Position numbers and translations under genes: made by a program | The notes under the pieces: model-generated | Databases searched by the model: none | What the model saw: the letters and a program-made list of their open reading frames with translations, nothing else | Told to the model about the DNA's origin: nothing | Assembly (NCBI GenBank): GCA_028693035.1 | Contig: JAQUWE010000001.1 | Span: forward strand, 116,379 to 178,242 | Origin: Bacilli bacterium | GTDB taxonomy: Bacteria; Bacillota_I; Bacilli_A; RF39; UBA660 | Direction: 5' to 3' | Length of the DNA stretch: 61,864 nucleotides | Shown here: positions 53,599 to 61,864 of the stretch, piece by piece | How positions within the stretch are numbered: position 1 is the first letter of the stretch | Layout of the letters: every line of letters begins with the position of its first letter

Positions 53599-56500
53599 AT
53601 GAAAAAGAAAAAAAATAATATAAAAAAACATTTATATTTTGCTATTTTTTGTGTTTTTTTAATGAGTCCTTTTCATGTTTTAGCAGCCACTCATGATTTT
53701 AGTTTAAGTGCTTATGACTTTGATCCCACTGCTAACGATTGGGAAGGATCTGGTACAGAAGATGAAATTGCAAATGGGGGATATGTAGAACCTGGACAAG
53801 TCATTCGGGTAAACATTAACTATAAAGTGGGAGCATCTCCTGTTTTGGGCTTACAAGCAGGAGTCAATTATGATTCTTCCGTTTTTGAAGTCATCGAAGA
53901 CGGTGGAGAAATTTATATGGAAACGGATACCAGTACCACTTATTATGGAGGTATCTGGCCTGCTGCAGGAACATCTGCTGCCAATAAGAAAAAAACCAAT
54001 TGGGTTATTTCTGGAAACAATTATGCCAATAAACAAGTTAGGGTTTTTGCCTCTGATTCACAGGTTAAAGATCCATTAGAAACAGATGGTGTGATTGCGA
54101 CTTTTTACTTAAGAGTAAAAGATACAGTACCAGCAGGAACTATCCTAAACTTAACTTATGACAATGCGTATACTGTTACTGATGGAGACTTACCAAAAAC
54201 AACACAAAATCTTTCTTTAACTGTTTTTGGAACAATGAATAATGATGTGAGTTTATCTTCTTTAAGCCTCGTTGGAAGTAATAGTAAAAATTATCTTTTA
54301 AATCCTGCCTTTGTAGCAGGTACTTCTACAAGGACCTTTTCTACAGTGGTTCCTTACCAAGTAAGTTCTATGAGTCTTGCTGCTACACCAATCGATCCTC
54401 TTGCAACTATTTTACAAGGTGGACTTGGTTCAAAATCATTAGCCGTAGGAGATAATTCTTTTAATATTGTTGTCCAAGCACAAAATGGTACACAAGAGAT
54501 TTATCAAATCAATATAAAAAGACTTTCTAACGATGCTTCTTTAAAAACATTAAGTCTTACAAATGCTTCTTTTGATTATGACTTTTCTAGTTCAATTTAT
54601 ACCTATACAGCAACTGTTCCTTATGCAACAAAAGATACAAGTATAACAGCTACTGTCAATCAAAAAGATGCTACTATAAAAAGTGGTACAGGGGCATGGG
54701 CTTTAAATAATTATGGAGCCACTGTTAATAACAAGAGTGTTGTAGTAGAAGCAGAAGACTGTAAAAGTGAATATGCTTCTGTTATAGACAATGCTTGTAC
54801 AAGCAAAACTTATTCGGTTGGTGTTACTAGAATCGCACCTTCTTCTGACAATGCCCTTACAGGTATAAAAGTGGACGGAGTGAGTGTGGAAAACTTTATC
54901 AGTAGTACCCTTATCTATACGCTTCCGAATGTATCCAATGCGACAAGTAGTCTCAATGTAACCGCTTCTTTAGCAGATACAAAAGCAACCATTACTGGAA
55001 CGGGTACCAAAGCCTTACAAGTAGGGGACAATACGATTTCTCTTGTAGTAACAGCTGAAGATGGAACAAAAAGAACTTACCAAATTCATGTAAGAAGACT
55101 TTCAAATAATGGAAAATTAGCTTCTCTTACAGTAAATTCATCACCAGTAGGTACTTTGTCTCCAAATTTCAATTCTACTTTTTATGATTATTATACCTAT
55201 ACCTACGATTCTACCGTTTCGTCTATTCAGATAAGTGCTACTTTAGAAGATACGAATGCAACCATCGTAAGTGGGTTAGGAGAATATAGTACAGGAGATA
55301 CCAGTGCAAACATTGTTACGATGGCAGAAGATGGTACCCTTAGTACTTATGCCATTCATTTCACGAGAAATAAATCAACCAATGGAAATTTATCCTCTTT
55401 ATCAATAGATGGATATTCTCTAAAAGAAACATTCTCTTCTAATAAAACATTATATACAGCAGAAGTGCCAGGAACCATTTCAACCATTCATGTCAATGCA
55501 GAGGCAGAAGATGCCCATGCAACCATTGTAAGTGGCGCTGGTGATCATGCTTTGGAATATGGTCAAAATACCATTCAAATTCGTGTAAAAGCAGAAAATG
55601 GATCTGTAAAAGATTATACGTTAGTGGTAACTAGAAATAAGAAAAAAATATCTGCTTTATCTAATTTAACTGTCAATAATCAAACTGTAACAGGTTTTAA
55701 AGAAGATATACTTACTTATGATTATGGAACCATTCCTTTTGCAGAAACTAGTGCAGAAATTGGATATCAAACAAAAGATAGCGATGCGACTGTAACAGGG
55801 GCTGGAACCATTTCTTTAAAAACAGGAATGAATGAAATTCCTTTAGTTGTAACCGCACAAGATGGTGTAACCAAAACAACGTATACTGTAAAAATATATA
55901 GAACCCTATCAAACAATGCTTATTTAAAAGAATTGTCAGATGCTTCAGTAGCAATTGATTTCGACAAAACCATAAATAGTTATACAGTAAGTGTTCCTTA
56001 TGAAACCAATAAAATGAATTTAAAAGCAGTAACAGAATATAAAGATGCTACAGTAGCGATAACAGGACCTTCTACTTTATCAGTGGGAGAAAACACGTAT
56101 ACAATTACAGTCACTGCAGAAGATGGAACCCTTAATGTTTATACAGTAAAAGCCACAAGAAATGCTTCTAAAAATAATAACTTAAGTGCTATTACTGTTA
56201 AAAATGGAAGTACTTCTTATTTAAATGGATTTCAAAAAGACAAAGTTTCTTATGATATAACCGTTCCAAACGAAGTAACATCTATAGATATTGGTGCTAC
56301 TTTAGAAGATAGTACAAATGCAACAGTTACAGGAATTGGAAGCAAGAATCTAAGTACAGGAAATAATACCTTCGTTTTAGAAGTAACAGCTGCTAGTGGA
56401 GAAAAGAAAACGTATACTTTAAATATCACAAGAGCACTGAATAGTAATAATACCCTTTCTTCATTAGAAGTAGTAGATCACGCAATGACTCCTACATTTT

Positions 56501-59500
56501 CTAAAGAGGTAACCAGTTATACAACTACAGTAGAAAGTGACGTTTCAGAAGTACGAATAAATGCAGCCGCTTCTGTTGGAACAAGTACCGTAACAGGAAC
56601 GGGTCTTCATACATTACAAACAGGAACCAATGTATTTAATATTGTAGTAACAGCCGAAGACAATAGCAAAAAAACATATGTAGTAGTTGTGATAAGAAAA
56701 GCATCAAATGATAGTACACTAAGTATGTTAAATGTCGATGGTGGTATTTTAAATGAAGCCTTTTCACCAAGTAAACATAGCTATACAGTCAATGTAGCAA
56801 ACAGTACTCAAAAAGTAACCTTAAGTGGTACAGCTACAGATGCTAGAGCAAAAAGCGTAACAGGACTTGGAGAAATCACATTACAAACAGGTAAGAATAC
56901 AGCGCAAATAGTGGTAACAGCCGAAGACAATACTTCTACAACTTATACCGTTGTAATTGACCGTGCTAAAAATATGAATGCCAATTTAAGCAATTTGGCT
57001 TTATCAGGTGGTTATACATTTGATCAAACCTTTAGCCCTTCCACCACTTCTTATACTGCAACCGTACCGAATAACGTTTCACAGATATTGGTTTCAGCAA
57101 CCAAAGAAGCCGCTACCTCAAGTGTTACAGGAACAGGCAATATTTCTTTACAAACAGGATATAATGACATCAATGTTGTGGTAACAGCGGAAGATACCAT
57201 GATTAAAAAAACTTATAAAATCAGAATCTTTAGAGCTTTATCCAATAATGCATATCTAAAAGAGTTGAGTTCTACAAATGGACTTATCACACCTGCTTTT
57301 GATAAAACAAAATCTGATTATACTTTAACCGTTCCATATGAAGTAACAGATGCCAATGTAAAAGCAGTGGTAGAAGATACAGGTGCAACTGTAAGTATAG
57401 AAGGCAATGAAAACTTAAAAGTAGGCGTGAATACAGTTTCTATCATTGTAACTGCAGAAGATGGTACATTAAATACCTATAAAGTAGATATTACAAGGCA
57501 ACCATCTAGTAACAATTACTTATCTTCCTTATCTGTAAAAGATCCAAATAAAACAGAACTTATTACTGTATTTAATAAAACCATTATGACATACCAAATC
57601 AAGGTAGATAATAGTATTTCTTCTATTGATATTGCTGCTTTAGCAGAAGATAGCGAAACCACAGTAAAAGGAACTGGACAAAAACAATTACAGGTAGGAA
57701 GCAATACTTTCAAAATAGAATCTATTAGTGCAGATGGAACTGTGCGTGAGTACATTGTAACCATCACAAGAGCACAAAATGAAAATGCTGATTTAAAAGA
57801 ACTTTCTATTGAAGGATATACACTGATTCCAGACTTTTCTGCAAATACTGTTTCTTACTCTTTAAATGTTGATAGTAGTGTAAAAGAACTTACAATAAAA
57901 GCTTCAGCAAAAGAAGATACCAGTACAATAAAAGGACTTGGAAAAGTACAAATCCAAAGAGGCCTTAATACATTTAATGTAGAAGTAACGGCAGAAAGCG
58001 GCAAGACAAAAACATATGTCATTGTTGTAAACAAAGCAGCTTCTAGTAACAATTACTTAGCTTCTCTTTTGGCAAGTGAACCTTTCACACCTACATTTGA
58101 TAGAGAAAAAACACAGTACAATATGACTGTATCAAACGCAACTAAAAAAGTAACATTGGAAGCCGCACTAGAAGATCCAAATGCAAGTGTCGTAGGCAGT
58201 GGAGAACATGACTTGGTTGTAGGAAATAATACTATAACAATCACAGTTACGGCAGAAGACAATACATTTAGAACCTATACAGTTACCGTTTATAGAGAAC
58301 CTTCTCAAAATAATTATTTAAGTGATTTAAAAATAGAAGGACAAACGATACAAGATTTTGATAGAGAAACATTAGAGTATAACTTAGAAGTGGGCAACGA
58401 AGTTACCCAAATGCAGATTTCTGGAATTTTAGAAGATACGACAGCTACCATTACAGGAAACGGTATTATTTATTTACAAACAGGAACCAATATACAAAAT
58501 ATTGTGGTAACGGCAGAAAATGGAACGACTAGGGTATATAAAATCAATATCAAAAGAGCCTTATCTTCTAATAACAATTTAAGTTTATTAAAAGCAGCAG
58601 AAGGCACTTTAAATATTCCATTTGATCCATCTGTTTTAAATTATAAAATGGATGTTCCTTATGAAACCACTAAGCTTACACTCACAACCGTTGTAGCAGA
58701 AGCAAATGCTGTTGTAGAAATAGAAGGAAATGTGGATTTTCAAATAGGATCTAATAACCATGTATACATCAATGTAACCGCAGAAGATGGTACAACAAAA
58801 TCCTATACGATTGAAGTGACACGCTTGCCACAAGCCAATAACTTTTTAACAAGTTTGTCACTAAAAGATGATCAAAATAAAACCTATACATTTGATATAC
58901 CATTTCAAAAAAATACACTTAGCTATAAGGTAGAAGTAGATGCTGGAACTACCAATTTGATTGTGGCAGGTACCAAAGAAGCTACAAGTAGTACAGTAGT
59001 AGGTCTTGGCAATATTACAGTAACAAACTATCCTTATACACATAATGTTGTAGTGACTTCCGCAAGTGGCGTAAAAAGAACGTATAGTATAGTAATAAGT
59101 CAAAAGAAATCTAGCAACGCTAATTTACAGTCGATTACTTTGAATAAAGGTAGTTTATCTCCAGCCTTTGATAAAGATGTTATGAACTATTCACTTAAGG
59201 TAGCCTCTAATATTGCAGATATTGATATCAAAGCTTTAGGATATGCAGGGCAAACCATCATTGGTGATGGTGTTCATACTTTAAATTATGGAAACAATAA
59301 AATTACTATTACCGTAACCGCAGAAGATGGAACGACAAAAACATATACTATCAATGTTGAAAGAGAAAATAAAGTAGAAAGTTTTCTTGAAAATATTTTA
59401 GTAACAAATGGACAGTTATCTCCAACCTTTGATGCGACAATTACCGATTATACAGCGTATTTAAGTGAAGATGCTACTTCTATTACTATAACGCCTAAAA

Positions 59501-60093
59501 TTGCAAATCCAGATACACCTATTTATATAGCAAAAAATGATGGTAGTTATGAAATCGTAAATTCTGTTACTTTCACAGATTTAAGTGAAGACAATGTAGC
59601 TAAAATAAAAGTAGTAGGCACTGGGGAAACAACCATTTATACCGTTACCATTGCGCATCAAGACAAAGAAAAAATTACTTCAGAAGTATATGGACATACG
59701 ATTAAAGATGGTATGATTACAACTGTAAAAATAAATACAACCCTAGAAGAGATGAAAGCACAACTTGATAATGATGCCAAATACTTAAAGATTTATGAAA
59801 GTGATGGAACAACAGAATATAAAGGAAATGCTTTAGGAACGGGTATGATTGTTAAATTATTCAAAAATGAAGAAGTCATTGATCAAAAAGTAATTGTTAT
59901 TAAAGGAGACACCGATGGCAATGGAACCATCAATGCAATCGATGCTTTAAAAACCGTCAATCATATTATTGAGACCAGTCAACTTTCAGGAAGTTACCTC
60001 GTTGCAGCAGATACAACAAATGATGGAACAGTAGATGCAATTGATGCTTTAAAAATTGTAAATCATATTATTGGCACAGGGCCATTATATTAA
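53599..60093 (+). CDS. Secreted scaffold: cohesin-like domain, about 20 cadherin-like modules, dockerin (2164 aa)
   Basis: Signal peptide about 1-29 (after VLA). Residues about 33-210 form a cohesin-like domain: VEPGQVIRVNINYK, LQAGVNYDSSVFEV and GVIATFYLRVKDTVPAG are the three expected parts. About 20 cadherin-like modules follow (215-2020), then a pre-dockerin module (about 2026-2100) and a dockerin (2104-2164) with two good calcium loops, DTDGNGTINAID and DTTNDGTVDAID, each followed by a KxVNHII helix. One protein thus carries both halves of a cohesin-dockerin pair at opposite ends. No LPxTG, no enzyme domain. TAGGAG precedes ATG 53599; no clear promoter is visible in the 97 bases after the terminator. 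It is 14 bases from the next gene, so the two are probably one operon. Confidence 0.9.
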   Translation: MKKKKNNIKKHLYFAIFCVFLMSPFHVLAATHDFSLSAYDFDPTANDWEGSGTEDEIANGGYVEPGQVIRVNINYKVGASPVLGLQAGVNYDSSVFEVIEDGGEIYMETDTSTTYYGGIWPAAGTSAANKKKTNWVISGNNYANKQVRVFASDSQVKDPLETDGVIATFYLRVKDTVPAGTILNLTYDNAYTVTDGDLPKTTQNLSLTVFGTMNNDVSLSSLSLVGSNSKNYLLNPAFVAGTSTRTFSTVVPYQVSSMSLAATPIDPLATILQGGLGSKSLAVGDNSFNIVVQAQNGTQEIYQINIKRLSNDASLKTLSLTNASFDYDFSSSIYTYTATVPYATKDTSITATVNQKDATIKSGTGAWALNNYGATVNNKSVVVEAEDCKSEYASVIDNACTSKTYSVGVTRIAPSSDNALTGIKVDGVSVENFISSTLIYTLPNVSNATSSLNVTASLADTKATITGTGTKALQVGDNTISLVVTAEDGTKRTYQIHVRRLSNNGKLASLTVNSSPVGTLSPNFNSTFYDYYTYTYDSTVSSIQISATLEDTNATIVSGLGEYSTGDTSANIVTMAEDGTLSTYAIHFTRNKSTNGNLSSLSIDGYSLKETFSSNKTLYTAEVPGTISTIHVNAEAEDAHATIVSGAGDHALEYGQNTIQIRVKAENGSVKDYTLVVTRNKKKISALSNLTVNNQTVTGFKEDILTYDYGTIPFAETSAEIGYQTKDSDATVTGAGTISLKTGMNEIPLVVTAQDGVTKTTYTVKIYRTLSNNAYLKELSDASVAIDFDKTINSYTVSVPYETNKMNLKAVTEYKDATVAITGPSTLSVGENTYTITVTAEDGTLNVYTVKATRNASKNNNLSAITVKNGSTSYLNGFQKDKVSYDITVPNEVTSIDIGATLEDSTNATVTGIGSKNLSTGNNTFVLEVTAASGEKKTYTLNITRALNSNNTLSSLEVVDHAMTPTFSKEVTSYTTTVESDVSEVRINAAASVGTSTVTGTGLHTLQTGTNVFNIVVTAEDNSKKTYVVVVIRKASNDSTLSMLNVDGGILNEAFSPSKHSYTVNVANSTQKVTLSGTATDARAKSVTGLGEITLQTGKNTAQIVVTAEDNTSTTYTVVIDRAKNMNANLSNLALSGGYTFDQTFSPSTTSYTATVPNNVSQILVSATKEAATSSVTGTGNISLQTGYNDINVVVTAEDTMIKKTYKIRIFRALSNNAYLKELSSTNGLITPAFDKTKSDYTLTVPYEVTDANVKAVVEDTGATVSIEGNENLKVGVNTVSIIVTAEDGTLNTYKVDITRQPSSNNYLSSLSVKDPNKTELITVFNKTIMTYQIKVDNSISSIDIAALAEDSETTVKGTGQKQLQVGSNTFKIESISADGTVREYIVTITRAQNENADLKELSIEGYTLIPDFSANTVSYSLNVDSSVKELTIKASAKEDTSTIKGLGKVQIQRGLNTFNVEVTAESGKTKTYVIVVNKAASSNNYLASLLASEPFTPTFDREKTQYNMTVSNATKKVTLEAALEDPNASVVGSGEHDLVVGNNTITITVTAEDNTFRTYTVTVYREPSQNNYLSDLKIEGQTIQDFDRETLEYNLEVGNEVTQMQISGILEDTTATITGNGIIYLQTGTNIQNIVVTAENGTTRVYKINIKRALSSNNNLSLLKAAEGTLNIPFDPSVLNYKMDVPYETTKLTLTTVVAEANAVVEIEGNVDFQIGSNNHVYINVTAEDGTTKSYTIEVTRLPQANNFLTSLSLKDDQNKTYTFDIPFQKNTLSYKVEVDAGTTNLIVAGTKEATSSTVVGLGNITVTNYPYTHNVVVTSASGVKRTYSIVISQKKSSNANLQSITLNKGSLSPAFDKDVMNYSLKVASNIADIDIKALGYAGQTIIGDGVHTLNYGNNKITITVTAEDGTTKTYTINVERENKVESFLENILVTNGQLSPTFDATITDYTAYLSEDATSITITPKIANPDTPIYIAKNDGSYEIVNSVTFTDLSEDNVAKIKVVGTGETTIYTVTIAHQDKEKITSEVYGHTIKDGMITTVKINTTLEEMKAQLDNDAKYLKIYESDGTTEYKGNALGTGMIVKLFKNEEVIDQKVIVIKGDTDGNGTINAIDALKTVNHIIETSQLSGSYLVAADTTNDGTVDAIDALKIVNHIIGTGPLY
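54241..59673 (+). repeat. About 20 tandem cadherin-like modules of the scaffold protein
   Basis: Same consensus as in the giant protein. Modules 7, 12 and 17 share the phrases VPYExT and a GNxN- or GPST-type middle strand, and modules 7 and 12 begin alike (AYLKELS), pointing to duplication of a five-module block. Module 2 has an inserted loop with two cysteines (near 54760-54800). Confidence 0.85.
59908..60090 (+). other. Dockerin of the scaffold protein
   Basis: Two intact calcium loops (D-T-D-G-N-G-T-I-N-A-I-D and D-T-T-N-D-G-T-V-D-A-I-D) with near-identical following helices (ALKTVNHII, ALKIVNHII). Better preserved than the dockerin of the giant protein. Confidence 0.9.
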
Positions 60094-60107
60094 GAAGGGA
60101 GCCATTT

Positions 60108-61733
60108 ATGAAAAAAAATAGGATAATAAAAACCATTTGTTTCTTGATTACTCTTTTCTCTGTTTCTACTGTTCATGCAGGAAGTGTAGCATTACATCTA
60201 AACGGAGAATCAACAGTAAAGGTTGGACAAACATTTGATATTACGGTAGAAGCATCCTCAATTAACGGATTTAATGGAGGACTTGCGACTGTACAAGGAG
60301 ATATTTCATTTGACCAAAGTTATATTGAATATATGAAATATAGTGGAGCATCCTCTCCTTTAAGCGTAAGCTATGGGGTTTCCACAAAAAGGTTTGTAGC
60401 GCTTGGAATGAGTGGTGAATCTATTAAAAGTACAGGTTCTATTTTCACACTTACCTTTAAAGCACTTCATCCAGGAAAAACAAATGTTAGTATCAACAAT
60501 ATGGTAGTAGGGGATACCAAAGCCATTGTTCATACGGCAACGACTTCTCCAAAACAAATCACAATTGTAGAGGATACAACAATTATAACGCCAACACCCA
60601 CTCCAAAACCAAATACCAATACCAAACCAGTAAGTGGGGAAGTTAAACAAAAAAGTACAGTTAAATCTTCTGTGAAAACATTAGAATATTTAAGAGTCAA
60701 CAATGCAATTATGACACCAAGTTTTGATAAAACGATTACAGAATATACAATTATAGTAGAAAAAGATACCGATAAATTACTCCTTGACTATGCTGCTAGC
60801 AATAGTAATGCCAAAGTAAAAGTAATAGGTAACGAATCTTTAAAAACAGGTGAAATCAGTAAAGTTGAAATAGAAGTTACAGCCGAGGATGGAAGTACAC
60901 AAAAATATATTTTAAATGTTAAAAAAGAAGGACAACAGGAAAAAAGAGGTCTTTCTAAACTTACTGCTAAAGAAGGAAAATTATCTCCAAAATTTGATAC
61001 AGAAACCTTTGAATATACAATTGTCGTTGGCAAAAAAGTAAAAAAATTAACATTAGATATTGTTCCTGTAGATAAAGATAGTAAAATAGAGATTATTGGA
61101 AATAAAAACTTTGAATTTGGAAAAAATGATGTTTTGGTTAAAGTAACAGATAAAGATGGATTTATAAATTACTATACCCTACATGTAAAAAAACCAAATA
61201 CAATGACATTGTTTGGGATTCATATTGGTTATATAATAGGGGGCTTACTACTTTTCCTATTCCTACTATTCCTTTTATTTAAAAAGAAGAAAAAAGAAGA
61301 AAAAGTAGAAAAAATTATTGTAGAACCCATTACTTTAAGACCACAGATTACCATACCTGATGAAAATGATTTTGCAGAAAGAATTGCTAAAAAAATAGAA
61401 GAAAATAAATCAGTAGTGCCTAAGGCTGAAGAAAAGCCAATCATTGAGCCGATAAAAGAAGAAGAGTTGAAAACAGAAACCTTTTTACATCCTTTCTACG
61501 AAGAAAAGACAGAACCTGTAGAAAAGAAAAAAGAAGAGAATGATTATGTAGCGCGTCATACACAAGGTTTTATAGAAAAAAGCCAAGATGATTTATATGA
61601 TGATGTTGTCACAAAAGAAGAACTTATTGGTGCTATTGAAGAAGGCAATGCTAAAAAATTAAACATGTTAATGAAACAAGAAGAAGTAAATAAATTAAAA
61701 GAAGAATTAAAAAAAGAAGAAGGAAATGAGTAA
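60108..61733 (+). CDS. Membrane-anchored cohesin protein with two cadherin-like modules (541 aa)
   Basis: Signal peptide about 1-24 (after VHA). Residues 25-155 are a cohesin domain: GESTVKVGQTFDITVEAS, a VQGDISFDQSYIEYM strand, and GSIFTLTFKALHPGKTNVSI. A Pro/Thr linker (about 162-187, PTPTPKPN) leads to two cadherin-like modules (190-275, 280-362), one membrane helix (367-391) followed by a run of lysines, and a 150-residue acidic/basic cytoplasmic tail ending in a likely coiled coil. It is the only one of the three with a membrane anchor, so it fits the role of cell-surface receptor for dockerins. GAAGGGAG precedes ATG 60108, 14 bases after the upstream gene. The tail has no recognisable catalytic domain. 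Confidence 0.9.
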   Translation: MKKNRIIKTICFLITLFSVSTVHAGSVALHLNGESTVKVGQTFDITVEASSINGFNGGLATVQGDISFDQSYIEYMKYSGASSPLSVSYGVSTKRFVALGMSGESIKSTGSIFTLTFKALHPGKTNVSINNMVVGDTKAIVHTATTSPKQITIVEDTTIITPTPTPKPNTNTKPVSGEVKQKSTVKSSVKTLEYLRVNNAIMTPSFDKTITEYTIIVEKDTDKLLLDYAASNSNAKVKVIGNESLKTGEISKVEIEVTAEDGSTQKYILNVKKEGQQEKRGLSKLTAKEGKLSPKFDTETFEYTIVVGKKVKKLTLDIVPVDKDSKIEIIGNKNFEFGKNDVLVKVTDKDGFINYYTLHVKKPNTMTLFGIHIGYIIGGLLLFLFLLFLLFKKKKKEEKVEKIIVEPITLRPQITIPDENDFAERIAKKIEENKSVVPKAEEKPIIEPIKEEELKTETFLHPFYEEKTEPVEKKKEENDYVARHTQGFIEKSQDDLYDDVVTKEELIGAIEEGNAKKLNMLMKQEEVNKLKEELKKEEGNE

Positions 61734-61752
61734 ATTGTGAACTGATAATATG

Positions 61753-61792
61753 AAAGTAGACACAAAAAAAGACTTTGTGATCTACTTTTTTT
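61753..61792 (+). terminator. Terminator of the cohesin-dockerin operon
   Basis: AAAGTAGA-CACAAA (61753-61766) pairs with TTTGTG-A-TCTACTTT (61774-61788) with one bulged A, loop AAAAGAC, then a T-run. Confidence 0.9.
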
Positions 61793-61820
61793 GATACAAT
61801 AAATTGAAGGAGTTGATACT

Positions 61821-61864
61821 ATGGGAAGACCTAAAGGTGGAAATAATAGATATTGGTCTAAGGA
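61821..61864 (+). CDS. Partial gene: HTH/transposase-like protein, N-terminus only
   Basis: ATG 61821 follows AAGGAG at nine bases' spacing and opens a frame that runs off the window. The visible residues, MGRPKGGNNRYWSK, resemble the start of IS3-type OrfA or related helix-turn-helix proteins (RPKGG.N.R.(Y/W)S). With 14 residues the identification is a guess. If correct, a mobile element flanks the surface-protein cluster on the right. Confidence 0.45.
   Translation, partial: MGRPKGGNNRYWSK

Noticed and set aside
60108-61733. Sortase anchoring (LPxTG) of the cohesin protein
   Set aside because: No LPxTG-like motif precedes the helix, and a 150-residue tail follows it, unlike a sorting signal.
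1-61864. Mycoplasma-type genetic code (TGA = Trp)
   Set aside because: TGA acts as stop at tatD, walJ, dnaB and parB, and proteins use TGG for Trp.

Overview
The window is chromosomal DNA of a low-GC, spore-forming Gram-positive bacterium (Bacillota). The evidence is AT-rich sequence, strong AAGGAGG-type ribosome sites, sporulation genes (bofA, spoVT, spoIIR), a T-box riboswitch, and B. subtilis-like gene order near the origin. TGA is used as a stop (tatD, walJ, parB), so this is the standard bacterial code, not the Mycoplasma code. I cannot name the genus. A gut Bacilli/Clostridia-type commensal is my inference.

Region 1 (1-10.95 kb) is an origin-proximal housekeeping block. The left edge holds five perfect parS sites (TGTTTCACGTGAAACA) in 63-bp tandem units. 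They are followed by the SRP RNA gene and then tadA, dnaX, yaaK, recR, bofA, holB, ricT, trmN6, rsmI, pth and mfd. A one-mismatch parS lies inside mfd. ParA and ParB, which should act on these sites, are encoded at 34-35.6 kb.

Region 2 (11-28.9 kb) continues with housekeeping and cell-envelope genes. They include an unknown 433-aa protein, a CBS/DRTGG pyrophosphatase on the minus strand, spoVT, a Met-specifying T-box with metS, an unlisted 57-aa membrane peptide, tatD, a G5/3D wall protein, a stand-alone DHH phosphodiesterase matching the catalytic part of GdpP, and the overlapping rplI-dnaB-M23-walJ-rlmH run. After these come spoIIR, mntP, fba, murA, an SGNH-like protein, a BI-1 protein and rpmE.

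Region 3 (29-40.6 kb) has a very large prepilin-like surface protein, rplM-rpsI behind a likely L13 leader, an unrecognised HExxH metallopeptidase, parA-parB-mscS-DUF951-abgT, ychF-xth and a small membrane protein.

Region 4 (40.8-61.7 kb) is the most unusual part: three consecutive genes for secreted or surface proteins built mainly from cadherin-like beta-sandwich modules. They are a 4214-aa protein (about 37 modules, two Gly-rich domains, Big2, C-terminal dockerin), a 2164-aa protein (N-terminal cohesin-like domain, about 20 modules, C-terminal dockerin) and a 541-aa protein (N-terminal cohesin, two modules, C-terminal membrane anchor). Together they look like a cohesin-dockerin surface scaffold with no enzymes and no sortase motif. 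The membrane cohesin could hold the dockerin of the middle protein, whose own cohesin could hold the giant protein or another copy of itself. A partial gene resembling a transposase/HTH protein begins at the right edge.
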